Shown here piece after piece: positions 43,508 to 52,124 of a DNA stretch of 64,000 bases. The notes beneath the pieces were generated by a model, which saw only the letters and a program-made list of their open reading frames with translations, was not told where the DNA came from and ran no database searches. Source of the DNA: DATATV01 sp035551355 (GTDB taxonomy: Bacteria; Actinomycetota; Actinomycetes; Mycobacteriales; Pseudonocardiaceae); assembly GCA_035551355.1 (NCBI GenBank), contig DASZNF010000038.1:1-64000 (forward strand), written 5' to 3'. A program made the position numbers and the translations under genes. Position 1 is the stretch's first letter, and the number at the start of each line of letters is the position of its first letter.

Positions 43508-44721
43508 CCGACGTAGGAACCGCCGTCGGCCACCGAGGCCACCCCCGGCACCGCCGAGATCGAGCCGTACCGGGCGATCGCGTACCGGACCCCGGCGATG
43601 ATGTTGTCCACCGGATTCATGATGTTGTCGTGCCCGGCCAGCTTGTAGGCGTTGAAGGTCGAGTCGATGGTCTGCATCAGCCCCATGGACGGGTGCCCGG
43701 CGGCCGCATTGGCGTCCCAGCCGTTGACCGCCCCGGGGTTGCCACCGGACTCGTGCTCGATGATCGTGTACAGGTCGGCGGGGCTGATCTGGCTGGTGTC
43801 CACGCCGTTGGCCTGCAGGATCTGCAACGCCTGCTGGATCCAGTCGTTGACCTGACCGGACGGCGCGGGCACGGACAGGCCGCCCTCCACCGGAATACTC
43901 GCCGAACCGGCGGTCGAGCCGGTGTAGGCGGCGGTGGTGCGGATCGCGGGCGTCGCGGGCGTCATGCGCCGGCCCATCACCGCGGGCCGCATCGCGCCCA
44001 ACGGCGTGCCCGCCCGGCGGATCAGCGGAGTGGACAGCGACTGCGCCGGGGTCGCGGCCGTCGCCGGGGTGGCCGGCTGGGCGTCGGTCAGCAGGGCGCC
44101 GGTCGGGCCCTTCTGCTGCTCCGGGAACTGCACGACCGTCCGGCTCAGCGCAATCCCGACGCCCTTGGGCGCGTTGATCCCGTCGAACGCCTTCTCCTGG
44201 TCGGACACCTGCGCGAACACGCCGGACAGCTCGGTCAGCTCCGAGCCGATCGAGCTGACCACCTTCTGCAGGTCCGACCCGGTTTCCTGGCACAGCCCGG
44301 CGATCGCCGACATCCGCTGGCCGGGGTCGGCGTACGGATTGGCCGCGTCCCAGCTCCTGGCCTCCGACAGCAACCACTCACACCGGGTGGACGCCCAGTT
44401 CTGGTAGCCCTCGATCGCGGTGGCCGCCTGGTCCATGGCCTTGCTGGTCTGGGTCAGCGCCTGCGACATCGAACCACCCGCGGTGATCAGCGACCCCACG
44501 TAGTTGGTAAAAGCCGTGGCACCCGCACCGGTCCACTGCCCGTGCAGCTGATCACTGGTCCCGGTCAGCGCGGTGCCCGAACTGGTGTACTGGTCCGCCG
44601 CCTGCTGCCAGCGGGTCGCCAGCTCCCGCATGGTGTTCGGATCCGCGGTGCTGATGGTCTTCATCGCGTCCGCGACCGACTGCCCACCGGGCAGGGCCGC
44701 GACGTCATCCCCAACACTCAT
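43501..44721 (-). CDS. WXG100-like protein with C-terminal lytic transglycosylase domain
   Basis: 406 residues. The N-terminal 190 are helical and WXG100/PPE-like (MRELATRWQQAADQYTSSG, HGQWTGAGATAFTNYVGSL with W-x-G), without a Sec signal. A Pro/Ala/Thr linker (about 190-300) leads to an SLT domain: WIQQALQILQANGVD, catalytic Glu in LYTIIEHESGGNPGAVN, SMGLMQTIDSTFNAY and the IAGVRYAIARYGS end. It would be secreted by a type VII system and cleave peptidoglycan, or act as a peptidoglycan-directed effector. It is coupled by ATGA to the 100-residue gene upstream, its likely partner. No immunity gene or ESX core gene is in the window. Confidence 0.87.
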   Translation of the reverse strand: MSVGDDVAALPGGQSVADAMKTISTADPNTMRELATRWQQAADQYTSSGTALTGTSDQLHGQWTGAGATAFTNYVGSLITAGGSMSQALTQTSKAMDQAATAIEGYQNWASTRCEWLLSEARSWDAANPYADPGQRMSAIAGLCQETGSDLQKVVSSIGSELTELSGVFAQVSDQEKAFDGINAPKGVGIALSRTVVQFPEQQKGPTGALLTDAQPATPATAATPAQSLSTPLIRRAGTPLGAMRPAVMGRRMTPATPAIRTTAAYTGSTAGSASIPVEGGLSVPAPSGQVNDWIQQALQILQANGVDTSQISPADLYTIIEHESGGNPGAVNGWDANAAAGHPSMGLMQTIDSTFNAYKLAGHDNIMNPVDNIIAGVRYAIARYGSISAVPGVASVADGGSYVGY

Positions 44722-45020
44722 ACCGGTTTGATCGTCCCTGCGTTGAAGTCCTCGACGGCCTGGAACATCTCCGCGCTGCCGCCCACCGACGAGGCAGCGC
44801 CGTGCAGCAGTCCCGCGGTCCGCCCCAGTTCGCCGGTCAGCACCGAATCGAACGCGCGCACCGTCTTGGCCAGTGCCGCGGCGTCGTCGCCCGGGCCGAA
44901 CATGTCGTCCGCGACCTTCGGCGTCGGCGCCTTGTTCAGCGTGTCGAACCGGTCGGCCTGCTCGGTGATCGCGGTCTTGGTCCGCGCCATCACCTCGGGA
45001 TTGACATCAGTCGTTGCCAC
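44718..45020 (-). CDS. 100-residue WXG100-size partner protein
   Basis: Short, helical, Ala-rich protein with no signal peptide (NPEVMARTKTAITEQADRFD; DDAAALAKTVRAFDSVL). Size and position, directly before and overlapping a W-x-G transglycosylase, fit an EsxA/EsxB-like chaperone partner, but the W-x-G turn itself is absent. GTG 45020 is the best in-frame start, though a GGAG lies right against it instead of at the usual distance, so the start is uncertain. Confidence 0.65.
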   Translation of the reverse strand: MATTDVNPEVMARTKTAITEQADRFDTLNKAPTPKVADDMFGPGDDAAALAKTVRAFDSVLTGELGRTAGLLHGAASSVGGSAEMFQAVEDFNAGTIKPV

Positions 45021-45150
45021 CTCCGTACTATGGCCCAAAACCGCCGGGCGGCCCGGACTACCAGCGATTTCCGGTGCCGGGCTGGGGAAATCCCTCAGCG
45101 GCGGTGATCGGCGAAACACCCGCTTCGCCCTGATCACCAGCGGGCTCTGC

Positions 45151-45717
45151 TCATGGACGCAGTCCGGCCATGAGCAGATCCAGCAGCCGGGCGGCCTGCC
45201 CGTGCTGCTCCGGTAGGCCCGCGATCAGCGAGATCCCGCCCAGCGCCAGCATCACGTCCAGCGCGGGCACGTCCGGGCGGAGCGACCCGTCCGCCACGCC
45301 GGCCTCGATGAGTGTGGCCAGCGCGCCGGTCAGCAGCGCGCGGGTCTCCAGCCGCTGGTCCTCGTCCGTGCCCAGCGCGGCCTTGAGCGTGTCCGCAAGA
45401 CCTGGTTTCTCTTCCAGGAAGCCAAGAAACTGTTCCAGCCAGGCGCGCAATGCCCCGGCAGGAGCGTGCCGGGCCAGCAGTCCGGGCACGGTGGCGCAGA
45501 TCCGGTCGACCTCGCTGCGATAGACCGCCCAGACCAGGTCCTCCCGGGTGGGAAAGCGGCGGTAGAGCGTGCCGATGCCCACGCCCGCGTCCTTGGCGAT
45601 CGCCCGCAGCGAAGCGTGCGCGCCCTCGCGGGCGAACGCGTCGACGGCGGCCGCGAGCACCCGGTCCTGGTTGATCTTCGCGTCCGCCCGCAACGGCCGA
45701 CCTGTCCGCTCCGCCAC
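45151..45717 (-). CDS. TetR family transcriptional regulator
   Basis: 188 residues. The HTH is at about 15-60 (RVLAAAVDAFAREGAHASLR, then AIAKDAGVGIGTLYRRFPTREDL), canonical TetR. The C-terminal ligand domain resembles the SbtR type seen in many actinobacterial regulators (FLGFLEEKPGLADTLKAALG). GTG 45717 has AGGAGGG nine bases upstream. It is divergent from a truncated SDR gene and probably represses both genes through the inverted repeat at 45751-45777. Confidence 0.9.
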   Translation of the reverse strand: MAERTGRPLRADAKINQDRVLAAAVDAFAREGAHASLRAIAKDAGVGIGTLYRRFPTREDLVWAVYRSEVDRICATVPGLLARHAPAGALRAWLEQFLGFLEEKPGLADTLKAALGTDEDQRLETRALLTGALATLIEAGVADGSLRPDVPALDVMLALGGISLIAGLPEQHGQAARLLDLLMAGLRP

Positions 45718-45750
45718 TCCGGCCCTCCTCGAACTTGTAACCGGAGCATA

Positions 45751-45777
45751 GTCCGGATACTGTCGAATTATGCGGAC
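45751..45777. promoter_or_regulatory. TetR operator candidate
   Basis: Arms GTCCGGATA (45751-45759) and TATGCGGAC (45769-45777) match at 8 of 9 positions around a 9-base spacer. The site is in the 89-base gap between the tetR-type start and the divergent SDR start, where autoregulation is expected. Confidence 0.5.
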
Positions 45778-45806
45778 GGCGCTCCGCTTATGACGTCCGG
45801 AGGACG

Positions 45807-46280
45807 ATGATGACTGGATCACTGACCGGCACGGTGGCGCTGGTGACCGGCGCGAGCAGCGGAATCGGCGCGGCCACGGCCCGCACCCTGGCCGCGGACG
45901 GAGCCGCCGTCGCCCTGCTGGCGCGGCGTGGCGACCGCCTGCGCACCCTGGCCGACGAGCTGGACGGCACCGCGCTCGCCCGGGCCGGAACGGCGGTCTA
46001 CAGCCTGACCAAGTTCGGCGTGACCGCGTTCTCCGAGGCACTGCGCCAGGAACTACAGCCCAAGCGGGTGCGGGTCGGCGTGATCGAACCCGGCACGGTC
46101 GACACCGAATTGACTTCGCACCTGAGGAATGGCGTGCGGGAAGCGGTCGCCGAGCAGATCGGCGGCATGCAGTTGTTGCGGCCGCAGGACATCGCGGATG
46201 CGGTGTTGTACCTGGTCACCCGCGATCGGCGGGTCGCGGTCAACGAAATACTGGTCCGCGCGGCCGAACAGACCTGGTGA
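45807..46280 (+). pseudogene. short-chain dehydrogenase with internal in-frame deletion
   Basis: Classical SDRs have about 245 residues; this frame has 157. Residues 1-57 are a normal Rossmann start (VALVTGASSGIGAATARTLA, LLARRGDRLRTLADEL). At about residue 57-60 the sequence jumps straight to the catalytic Y65-x-x-x-K69 block (AGTAVYSLTKFGVTAFSEALR) and continues normally to the end. The stretch in between, about 85-90 residues with the NNAG motif and catalytic Ser, is gone. The reading frame is preserved. It cannot be a working SDR. ATG 45807 and the divergent TetR gene with its operator are intact. Confidence 0.8.
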
Positions 46281-46283
46281 GGG

Positions 46284-46559
46284 TCAATACTCGCGCCGAT
46301 AGGCCCGAGCGTTGGGGCGGCCGACGACGAACCAGAGCAGGCTGCCCAGGAACGGGAAGGCGAACACGATCACGCACCACACCAGCTTCAGCCCACCGGT
46401 CTGCGGCGAGCCAAGCACACTGATCAACGCGCCGAAGAACAACAACGCGTAGAGCAGGGCGAAGAACAGAATCGCGCCGCCCAGCAGGATGCCCGCCGTG
46501 TGCGAAGCCAGGTGCGGAGTGAAGTGCAGATAGCGGTGAGCCACGCCGTGTTCGATCAT
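46284..46559 (-). CDS. PLDc_N-type small membrane protein
   Basis: 91 residues with two membrane segments, HTAGILLGGAILFFALLYALLFF and LVWCVIVFAFPFLGSLLWFVVG, and the ending GRPNARAYRREY. This is the pattern of the phospholipase D nuclease N-terminal (PLDc_N) domain found as a stand-alone protein in actinobacteria (W-x-x-I-V-x-x-x-P-x-x-G...G). Role unknown. It ends four bases from the convergent truncated SDR. Confidence 0.8.
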   Translation of the reverse strand: MIEHGVAHRYLHFTPHLASHTAGILLGGAILFFALLYALLFFGALISVLGSPQTGGLKLVWCVIVFAFPFLGSLLWFVVGRPNARAYRREY

Positions 46560-46624
46560 GCCATCGACGCTATGCGCGGGTTTCCTGCGCGGGCATCACT
46601 CTGCGGTGGGGATCCAGGTAGTAC

Positions 46625-46783
46625 CTACGGATGACGCCAACCCTGAGCTGCCCCGACCTGCTCGGTCACCGCGGCACTGGCAAGCAACGCGACACTCAAC
46701 CCGAGCGACCACAGCATGACGCGCAGCAGAACCAGGTTCCGGTTGACCGGGCGACGACGGATCGGCACCGCTTCCGCATTCAC
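46625..46783 (-). CDS. 52-residue single-pass membrane protein
   Basis: A short frame with a basic N-terminus (RRRPVNRN) and one membrane helix (LVLLRVMLWSLGLSVALLASAAV). The GTG start at 46783 overlaps the stop of the hydrolase gene by four bases (GTGA), the same coupling used elsewhere in the window, which is the main reason for calling it. No family recognised. Confidence 0.55.
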   Translation of the reverse strand: MNAEAVPIRRRPVNRNLVLLRVMLWSLGLSVALLASAAVTEQVGAAQGWRHP

Positions 46784-47553
46784 GCCTTTTCCTGCCCCAC
46801 AAGGAAATTCGTGATCACCTCGGTGAGCTCCGGGCTCAGCAGCGCGGTGCCGTGGTCGCCGGGGACGCGGGCGAAGCGCGCGTCGGGCAGGGTGGCGGCG
46901 AGTTCGTCGGCGTTGGCCTGGCTGGTGTCCTCCTCGCCGACCACCACGAGCGCCGGAGTCTTGATCTCGCGCAGTTCGGCATCTGTGGTGCCGACGATGC
47001 TGTCCAGGACGAGGCTCAGCGCCACCGGGTCGACACCGGTGTCGGCCAGCCAGCCCGCCAATCGCTCCTCCGGTGAGCCCGGTTCGAGCGCCGTTCCCTC
47101 GGCCAGCGCGGTCAGCACCCGGCGGTACAGGCCGCTGCGTGTGCTGGTGCCGTTGATCGAGCTGAGTCCCTGGCCCGCCACGATCGCCCGCGCCGGGTGG
47201 GCGCCCCGGGCGAGCAGCCGCAGCACGACCTTGGCCCCCAGCGAATAACCGCCGAGGTCGTAGTCGTCCAGACCGAGATGCTCGATCAGCGCGATGCCGT
47301 CCTCGGCCAGCACGTCCGGTGGATAGCCCGCGGGATCGTGCGGCCGGGCGCTGACGCCGTGGCCACGGAAGTCCGGCAGGATCACCCGGTAGCCCTGATC
47401 CGCGAGCCGGGTGACCAGACCATGGTGCAGCCACATCAATCCGCTGGCCATGAATCCGTGCAACAGGACGAACGGCCGCCCCCGGCCCACCTCGCGATAG
47501 GCCAGTTCCTGACCGTCGCCGCTGGGAAACCTGAGTACCGACGGATCGGCCAT
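46780..47553 (-). CDS. alpha/beta hydrolase
   Basis: 257-residue serine hydrolase. Oxyanion motif FVLLHGFMASG, PDFRGHGVS, nucleophile elbow GGYSLGAK, acid Asp in VVVGEEDTSQA and catalytic His in PGDHGTAL. No signal peptide. It resembles haloperoxidase/esterase-type proteins; substrate unknown. ATG 47553. It is translationally coupled to a tiny membrane protein gene and preceded by the amidohydrolase gene on the same strand (82 bases). Confidence 0.87.
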   Translation of the reverse strand: MADPSVLRFPSGDGQELAYREVGRGRPFVLLHGFMASGLMWLHHGLVTRLADQGYRVILPDFRGHGVSARPHDPAGYPPDVLAEDGIALIEHLGLDDYDLGGYSLGAKVVLRLLARGAHPARAIVAGQGLSSINGTSTRSGLYRRVLTALAEGTALEPGSPEERLAGWLADTGVDPVALSLVLDSIVGTTDAELREIKTPALVVVGEEDTSQANADELAATLPDARFARVPGDHGTALLSPELTEVITNFLVGQEKA

Positions 47554-47635
47554 GATGCTGCATCCTTGTCGTTCGCGTGTCCGGCGCCCCTACTCTGCCA
47601 CGACGCCGTGCCCTGGCGGACAGGTCACGCCGTGG

Positions 47636-48610
47636 TCAGATCCGGTTGCGCAGGCTCGGAAACAGCCGCAGTGCGGTGTCGGGCAGCGCGGCCAGTTCGG
47701 TGTCGGTGAGGGCCGGGGTGGCGTCCAGCGCGGCCAGGTTGGCCTCGATCGTGGCCACCCCGGCCGGTGGGTAGTCGCTGCCGAACAGGACATGATCACC
47801 GGTCGTGGTCTGCAGCAACGGCAACAGCGAGTGCGGTGTCGCGGCGATGGCGGTGTCGTAGTAGAGACCGGCCAGCTGGCTGGTGACGTCCGCGCCGGTG
47901 ACGCCCGAGGTATTCGGCACCCAGGGCAGCGTGCCCACGGAGGCCAGTCGGCCGGCCAGGCTGGGCAGCACTCCTCCGGCGTGGGCCAGGACGAGCCGGA
48001 AGTTGGGGTAGCGCTGGAAAACCCGGGCGTAGATCGCGTCGGTGACGGTCCGCGCGGTGTCGACCGGGAACTCGAACACCGGACCGGGCCGGCCGCAGGC
48101 CACCGCCGGATACCCGGCCGGCTCGGCCGGGTGCAGGAACACGGTGGCGCCGCGCCGGTCGAGTTCGGCGAAGACCGGGTCGAAGCTCGGGTCACCCAGG
48201 TAGGCACCCCGGTAGTTGGTGACGATCACGAAGCCGTCGGCGTTCAACTCGTCGATCGCCCGGCCGATTTCGGCGATGGCGCGGTCGGGTTCGCCCATCG
48301 GCAGCCCGGCCAGCAGGCCGAACCGGTCGGGGTGACCGGCGACGATCTCCGCGCCCAGATCATTGACCCGCTGGGCTTCCTCGGCGTCCACCCCGGCCGG
48401 GTTGGACAGCAGCTGCAGCCGGATGCCGTGCCCGTCCATGAATTCGATGGCCTGCTCCGGACTCCACGAGGAGGCCGGTGGCGCGAGGAAGTTGCCGGCC
48501 CGGAAGCGGGCCTCGGCCGCCTCGCGTTGGCCGGCGTCCGGCGCGAGGGCGTAGTGGGCGTGCACGTCGATCAGGTTGCCGCTCAGGCGGGTCCGGGCGC
48601 TGCTCGTCAT
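47636..48610 (-). CDS. amidohydrolase 2 family metal-dependent hydrolase/decarboxylase
   Basis: 324-residue TIM-barrel protein of the ACMSD / gamma-resorcylate decarboxylase group. Metal ligands: H-x-H in IDVHAHYALAP, His in VFLHPAEPAGYP, His in RLVLAHAGGVLP and Asp in LFGSDYPPAG. Members decarboxylate aromatic acids or hydrolyse ring lactones. ATG 48610 is supported by AAGGAGACG. It lies on the same strand 69 bases downstream of the AfsR-like regulator. A link to the flavonol-type operon at 53-56 kb is possible but not shown. Confidence 0.85.
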   Translation of the reverse strand: MTSSARTRLSGNLIDVHAHYALAPDAGQREAAEARFRAGNFLAPPASSWSPEQAIEFMDGHGIRLQLLSNPAGVDAEEAQRVNDLGAEIVAGHPDRFGLLAGLPMGEPDRAIAEIGRAIDELNADGFVIVTNYRGAYLGDPSFDPVFAELDRRGATVFLHPAEPAGYPAVACGRPGPVFEFPVDTARTVTDAIYARVFQRYPNFRLVLAHAGGVLPSLAGRLASVGTLPWVPNTSGVTGADVTSQLAGLYYDTAIAATPHSLLPLLQTTTGDHVLFGSDYPPAGVATIEANLAALDATPALTDTELAALPDTALRLFPSLRNRI

Positions 48611-48679
48611 CGGTCTCGTCTCCTTCGGGCGCAAGTCGTCTCCGGCTGGTCCAAGAAGATCACTATGCGCCAACGGAGA

Positions 48680-51600
48680 TCACTCCGCCCCTTGCCTGCG
48701 CAGCACGTCGGCCAGCCGGGGCAGCAGTTCGATCTCCTCGTCGGTCGGCAGCAGCCGCAGGATGCGCCGGGCCCGCCGCTCCACCAGCCAGAACCCAGCC
48801 GGGCGGGCCATCGCCAGCGCGTCGCACACGTCCAGGAACGCCACCTCGGGCTGGTCGGCGCGGACGTGCGAATCGGCCAGGTCGAGCAGCGTGGTGGCCA
48901 GCAACTGCCGTTCCTGGGTCTGCTGGGCCAACTCCACCGCCCGCTCGTGCCCGGCCAGTCCGGATTCGACCGAACCGAGCCGGACCGACACCGAGGACAG
49001 CGCGCTCAGGGTGCGCATCCGGGCCCGGGTGTCCTGGCTGTCCTCGGCCGCCCGCACCCCGTCGCGGGCCAGTTCCAGCGCCCGGGGCAGCGCGCCCAGG
49101 TCCCGGTGCACCTCGGCCAGCACCCCGAGGGTTTCGGCTTCGTTGCGCCCGTCGCCGATCCGCCGGTGCAGCTCCAAAGCCGTGTCCAGCAGCCGGGCCG
49201 CCTCGGCCAGCGCGACCTCGCGGGCCGGGCTCTGCTCGTCGCGGCCGCGTTCGGCGTAGGCGTCGGCGAGATTGGCCACGGTGACCGCCAGTCCGGCCAG
49301 TCTCGTGGTGCCCTGGTGCAGGCGCAGCGCCTCGGTCAGGCAGGCGATGGCGCCGTCCAGGTCGCCGGTCAGCCAGTGACAGCGGGCCAGGTTGTTCAAC
49401 GCCACCGCCCGCCCCTGGGTCCAGCCCGCCCGCTCGGCCAGTTCGGCCGCCCGTTCGCTGTGCCGCGCGGACACGGTCATCGCGCCCTGGGCGCCGTGGG
49501 CCATGCCCAGGTGCAGCTCGGCCGAGGCTTGTTCGCGGGTCTCGCATCCGGCCCAGGCAGCGGCCGCGGCCGCACCGGCCAGCGCCTCCCAGGTCGCCAC
49601 ATCCCGGCCCAGCACGAAGAAGTAGCCGTTGCTCTCGTGTCCGATCCACCACGCGGGCTGGTAATGACCGTGCAGCACAAGGTGATCCACCAGCGGCAGC
49701 AGGTTGGCGCGTTCCGCGTCCAGCCAGGCCAGCGCGTCCGGCCCGGTGTCGAACCGGTCCGGCGGCGGATCGACGGCGTTGGGCAGCCGGAGCAGGTGCG
49801 GGTAGAGCAGCGTGGCCGCGGCGGCCAGTGCGGACCGCACGTGTTCGGCCAGCCGCAGCACGGCCGCGTCCTGTTCGGCGGCGCTCTGCTCGATTTCGCC
49901 GAGTTCGCGGGCGTAGAGCCGGAGCAGGTCGTGCAGGGTGTACCGGCCGGGCGTCTGCTCGCTGACCAGATGCCCGGCGACCAGCCGGGCCATCGCCTCC
50001 TCGGCGGCAGCCGAAGTGATCCCGGCCAGCGCGGCCACCGCGCGGACCGTCAGGTCGGCGACCGGGGCCAGACCCAGCAGGCCGAACACCCGGCGGGCGT
50101 CGGCGGGCAGCGCGTCGACCGACAGCCGGAAGGTGGCGCGCACGGTGAGCGTGGGGTCGCCGGCCAGGGCCAGCGCGGTGAGCCGGTGGTCGGTCAGCCG
50201 GGTCAGGTAGTCGCCGGCCCGATGGTGCGGCCGCAGCGCCAGATTGGCCGCGGCGACCCGCAAGGCCAGCGGCAGTCCGGCGCACAATCGGGCCAGTGCG
50301 GCCAGATCCGGCCGTTCCCGGGCGACCCGCTGCTTCCCGAGCACGCCGGTGAACAGGGCCAGCGCCTCGTCGGTGGGCAGCGCGGACAGCCGCACCAGGC
50401 TGGCGCCGTCCCGCACGATCAGGCCGCCCAGTTCGTCGCGGCTGGTCACCAGGGCCAGGCAGGCGCCGCCGCCGGGCAGCAGCGGGCGCACCTGCTCGGC
50501 GTCGGCCGCGTTGTCCAGCATGATCAGCACCGGCCGGTCGGCGAGTTTGCCCCGGTAGAGCGCGGCGGCCTGGGCCTCGTCGGACGGGATCCGGTCGGCC
50601 GGCACGCCGAGGCCACCGAGGAAGTAGGCCAGTGCCTCGCCGGTCCGCAGCGGCCGTTCCGTGCTGTGGCCGCGTAGATCCAGATGCAGCTGGCCGCCGG
50701 GAAACCGGTGGTGCACCTGGTGCGCCCAGCGGAGCGCCAGCGAAGTCTTGCCCAGCCCGCCCATCCCGGTGATCGCGACCAGTGGGCGGCGCGCACCGGG
50801 GTGGTCCGGCTCGTTCAGCAGCTCGTCCAGCGCGGTCAGTTCCGCTTCCCGGCCAACGAACCCGTCCAGTTCGGCCGGCAGTTGCGCGGGCACGCTCGGC
50901 GCGCTGGCGGCGGGTTTCCCGGCAGGCAACGGAATGGGCAGCTGGCCACGCACCACTCGCAGGTGGGCGTCGCGCAGTTCCGGCCCGGGAGCCACCCCGA
51001 GTTGGTCGTCCAGCCTGCGGCGCACCGTGTCGAACAGCTCCAGCGCCCGGGCCTGCTGCCCGGCTCCGGCCAACGCCACCATCAGCCGCGCGGCCAGGCC
51101 CTCGTGCAGCGGCTCCTCGGCGCCCAGTTCCTGCAACGCCGGGATGACCCGGTCGTAGTGGGCCAGGGCGAACCCGACATCGGCGCGCCGCAATGCGATC
51201 TCGATGCGTTGCCGGGCAACGGAAAGTACCGCGGGGTGCTGACGCAGCCGGGGCGCGGTGTCCACCAGCACCGGACCCCGCCAGTGATCCCACGCCTCGG
51301 CGTAGCACTGCCAGGCCGCTTCGGTCGCGCCGTCGGCCAAGGCCCGCCCGGCCGCGACCAGCTTTTCCCGGCACGCCAACAGATCCAGCTGATCGGCGGC
51401 CAGCTCCAGCCGGTACCCGCCGGCCTCGCGGCGCAGCCGTCGCCCCGGGGTGGCCGGGGCGCGATCCGGTTCGAGTAACCGGCGCAACGCGGCCACATAG
51501 GTGGGCACGAGTTGCGCCCCGGTTCGCGGCGGTTCCTCGCCCCACAACACATCCACGATCTCGTCGATGCCGACGACCCGGCCGGGCTGGCAGGCCAGCA

Positions 51601-51988
51601 GCCCCAGCAGCACCCGCTGCAGCCCCGCGGCCACACCGATTTCCCGCCCGTCGTGCCACACCGTCAGCGGCCCCAGTACCCCCACCCGGACCTCGGCGAC
51701 GCCCGTCGCCTTGGTGGGTACCGGCTCGACCCAGCCCAGGGCGATCGCGAGGTCGGCGGCGTCCAGGCCCAGTGCGGTGGCCAGCCGGTGCAGCGAGGTG
51801 GCCCTCGGCCGGCCGGCGCCGCCGTTCTCCAGGGCGCGCAGCGTGCGCACGCTGACTCCGGCCCGCTCGGCCAGGTCCTGCTGGCTCAGTCCGGCGCGCA
51901 GCCGCAACATCCGTAACGGGGCGGTGCCGTCGGGTGAACCATCCATCTCGACCGCCAGCCCTTCGCCCGCCCGAACCTGACCAATCAT
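48680..51988 (-). CDS. AfsR-like regulator: XRE HTH + wHTH-BTAD + NB-ARC + TPR
   Basis: About 1100 residues. From the N-terminus: an XRE helix-turn-helix (LRLRAGLSQQDLAERAGVSV), a SARP-type winged helix (VGVLGPLTVWHDGREIGVAA; LLACQPGRVVGIDEIVDVLW), a BTAD helical domain, an NB-ARC ATPase with P-loop AITGMGGLGKTSLALRWAHQ, Walker B VLIMLDNAADAEQV and GLPLAL, then a long TPR array (GRAVALNNLARCHWLTGDLD). SARP/AfsR proteins activate secondary-metabolism or stress genes; the extra XRE domain gives two DNA-binding heads. ATG 51946 is an alternative start. No biosynthetic cluster is adjacent. A terminator at 52067 isolates it from the lectin gene upstream. Confidence 0.92.
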   Translation of the reverse strand: MIGQVRAGEGLAVEMDGSPDGTAPLRMLRLRAGLSQQDLAERAGVSVRTLRALENGGAGRPRATSLHRLATALGLDAADLAIALGWVEPVPTKATGVAEVRVGVLGPLTVWHDGREIGVAAGLQRVLLGLLACQPGRVVGIDEIVDVLWGEEPPRTGAQLVPTYVAALRRLLEPDRAPATPGRRLRREAGGYRLELAADQLDLLACREKLVAAGRALADGATEAAWQCYAEAWDHWRGPVLVDTAPRLRQHPAVLSVARQRIEIALRRADVGFALAHYDRVIPALQELGAEEPLHEGLAARLMVALAGAGQQARALELFDTVRRRLDDQLGVAPGPELRDAHLRVVRGQLPIPLPAGKPAASAPSVPAQLPAELDGFVGREAELTALDELLNEPDHPGARRPLVAITGMGGLGKTSLALRWAHQVHHRFPGGQLHLDLRGHSTERPLRTGEALAYFLGGLGVPADRIPSDEAQAAALYRGKLADRPVLIMLDNAADAEQVRPLLPGGGACLALVTSRDELGGLIVRDGASLVRLSALPTDEALALFTGVLGKQRVARERPDLAALARLCAGLPLALRVAAANLALRPHHRAGDYLTRLTDHRLTALALAGDPTLTVRATFRLSVDALPADARRVFGLLGLAPVADLTVRAVAALAGITSAAAEEAMARLVAGHLVSEQTPGRYTLHDLLRLYARELGEIEQSAAEQDAAVLRLAEHVRSALAAAATLLYPHLLRLPNAVDPPPDRFDTGPDALAWLDAERANLLPLVDHLVLHGHYQPAWWIGHESNGYFFVLGRDVATWEALAGAAAAAAWAGCETREQASAELHLGMAHGAQGAMTVSARHSERAAELAERAGWTQGRAVALNNLARCHWLTGDLDGAIACLTEALRLHQGTTRLAGLAVTVANLADAYAERGRDEQSPAREVALAEAARLLDTALELHRRIGDGRNEAETLGVLAEVHRDLGALPRALELARDGVRAAEDSQDTRARMRTLSALSSVSVRLGSVESGLAGHERAVELAQQTQERQLLATTLLDLADSHVRADQPEVAFLDVCDALAMARPAGFWLVERRARRILRLLPTDEEIELLPRLADVLRRQGAE

Positions 51989-52066
51989 CGGGCGAGCGGA
52001 CCGGCCGTTCAATCGACAGCTCGGGTGATACGGGGCCGAATCCGTTGTGTCCCCAGATCGAACCGT

Positions 52067-52100
52067 CGTCGGCCGAGGTGGCGAACCACCTCGGCCGACG
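52067..52100 (-). terminator. terminator hairpin after the ricin-type lectin gene
   Basis: Perfect 15-base arms (52067-52081 and 52086-52100, CGTCGGCCGAGGTGG and its complement) with a 4-base CGAA loop, a very stable hairpin. It lies 24 bases beyond the lectin stop and ahead of the AfsR-like gene on the same strand. Confidence 0.8.
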
Positions 52101-52124
52101 CGCAGGACCGTTTTCAGCCCCCGG

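Noticed and set aside
47552..50677. 1041-residue plus-strand open frame
   Set aside because: Gly/Gln/Arg-rich shadow of the amidohydrolase and AfsR-like genes; no start signal or motif.
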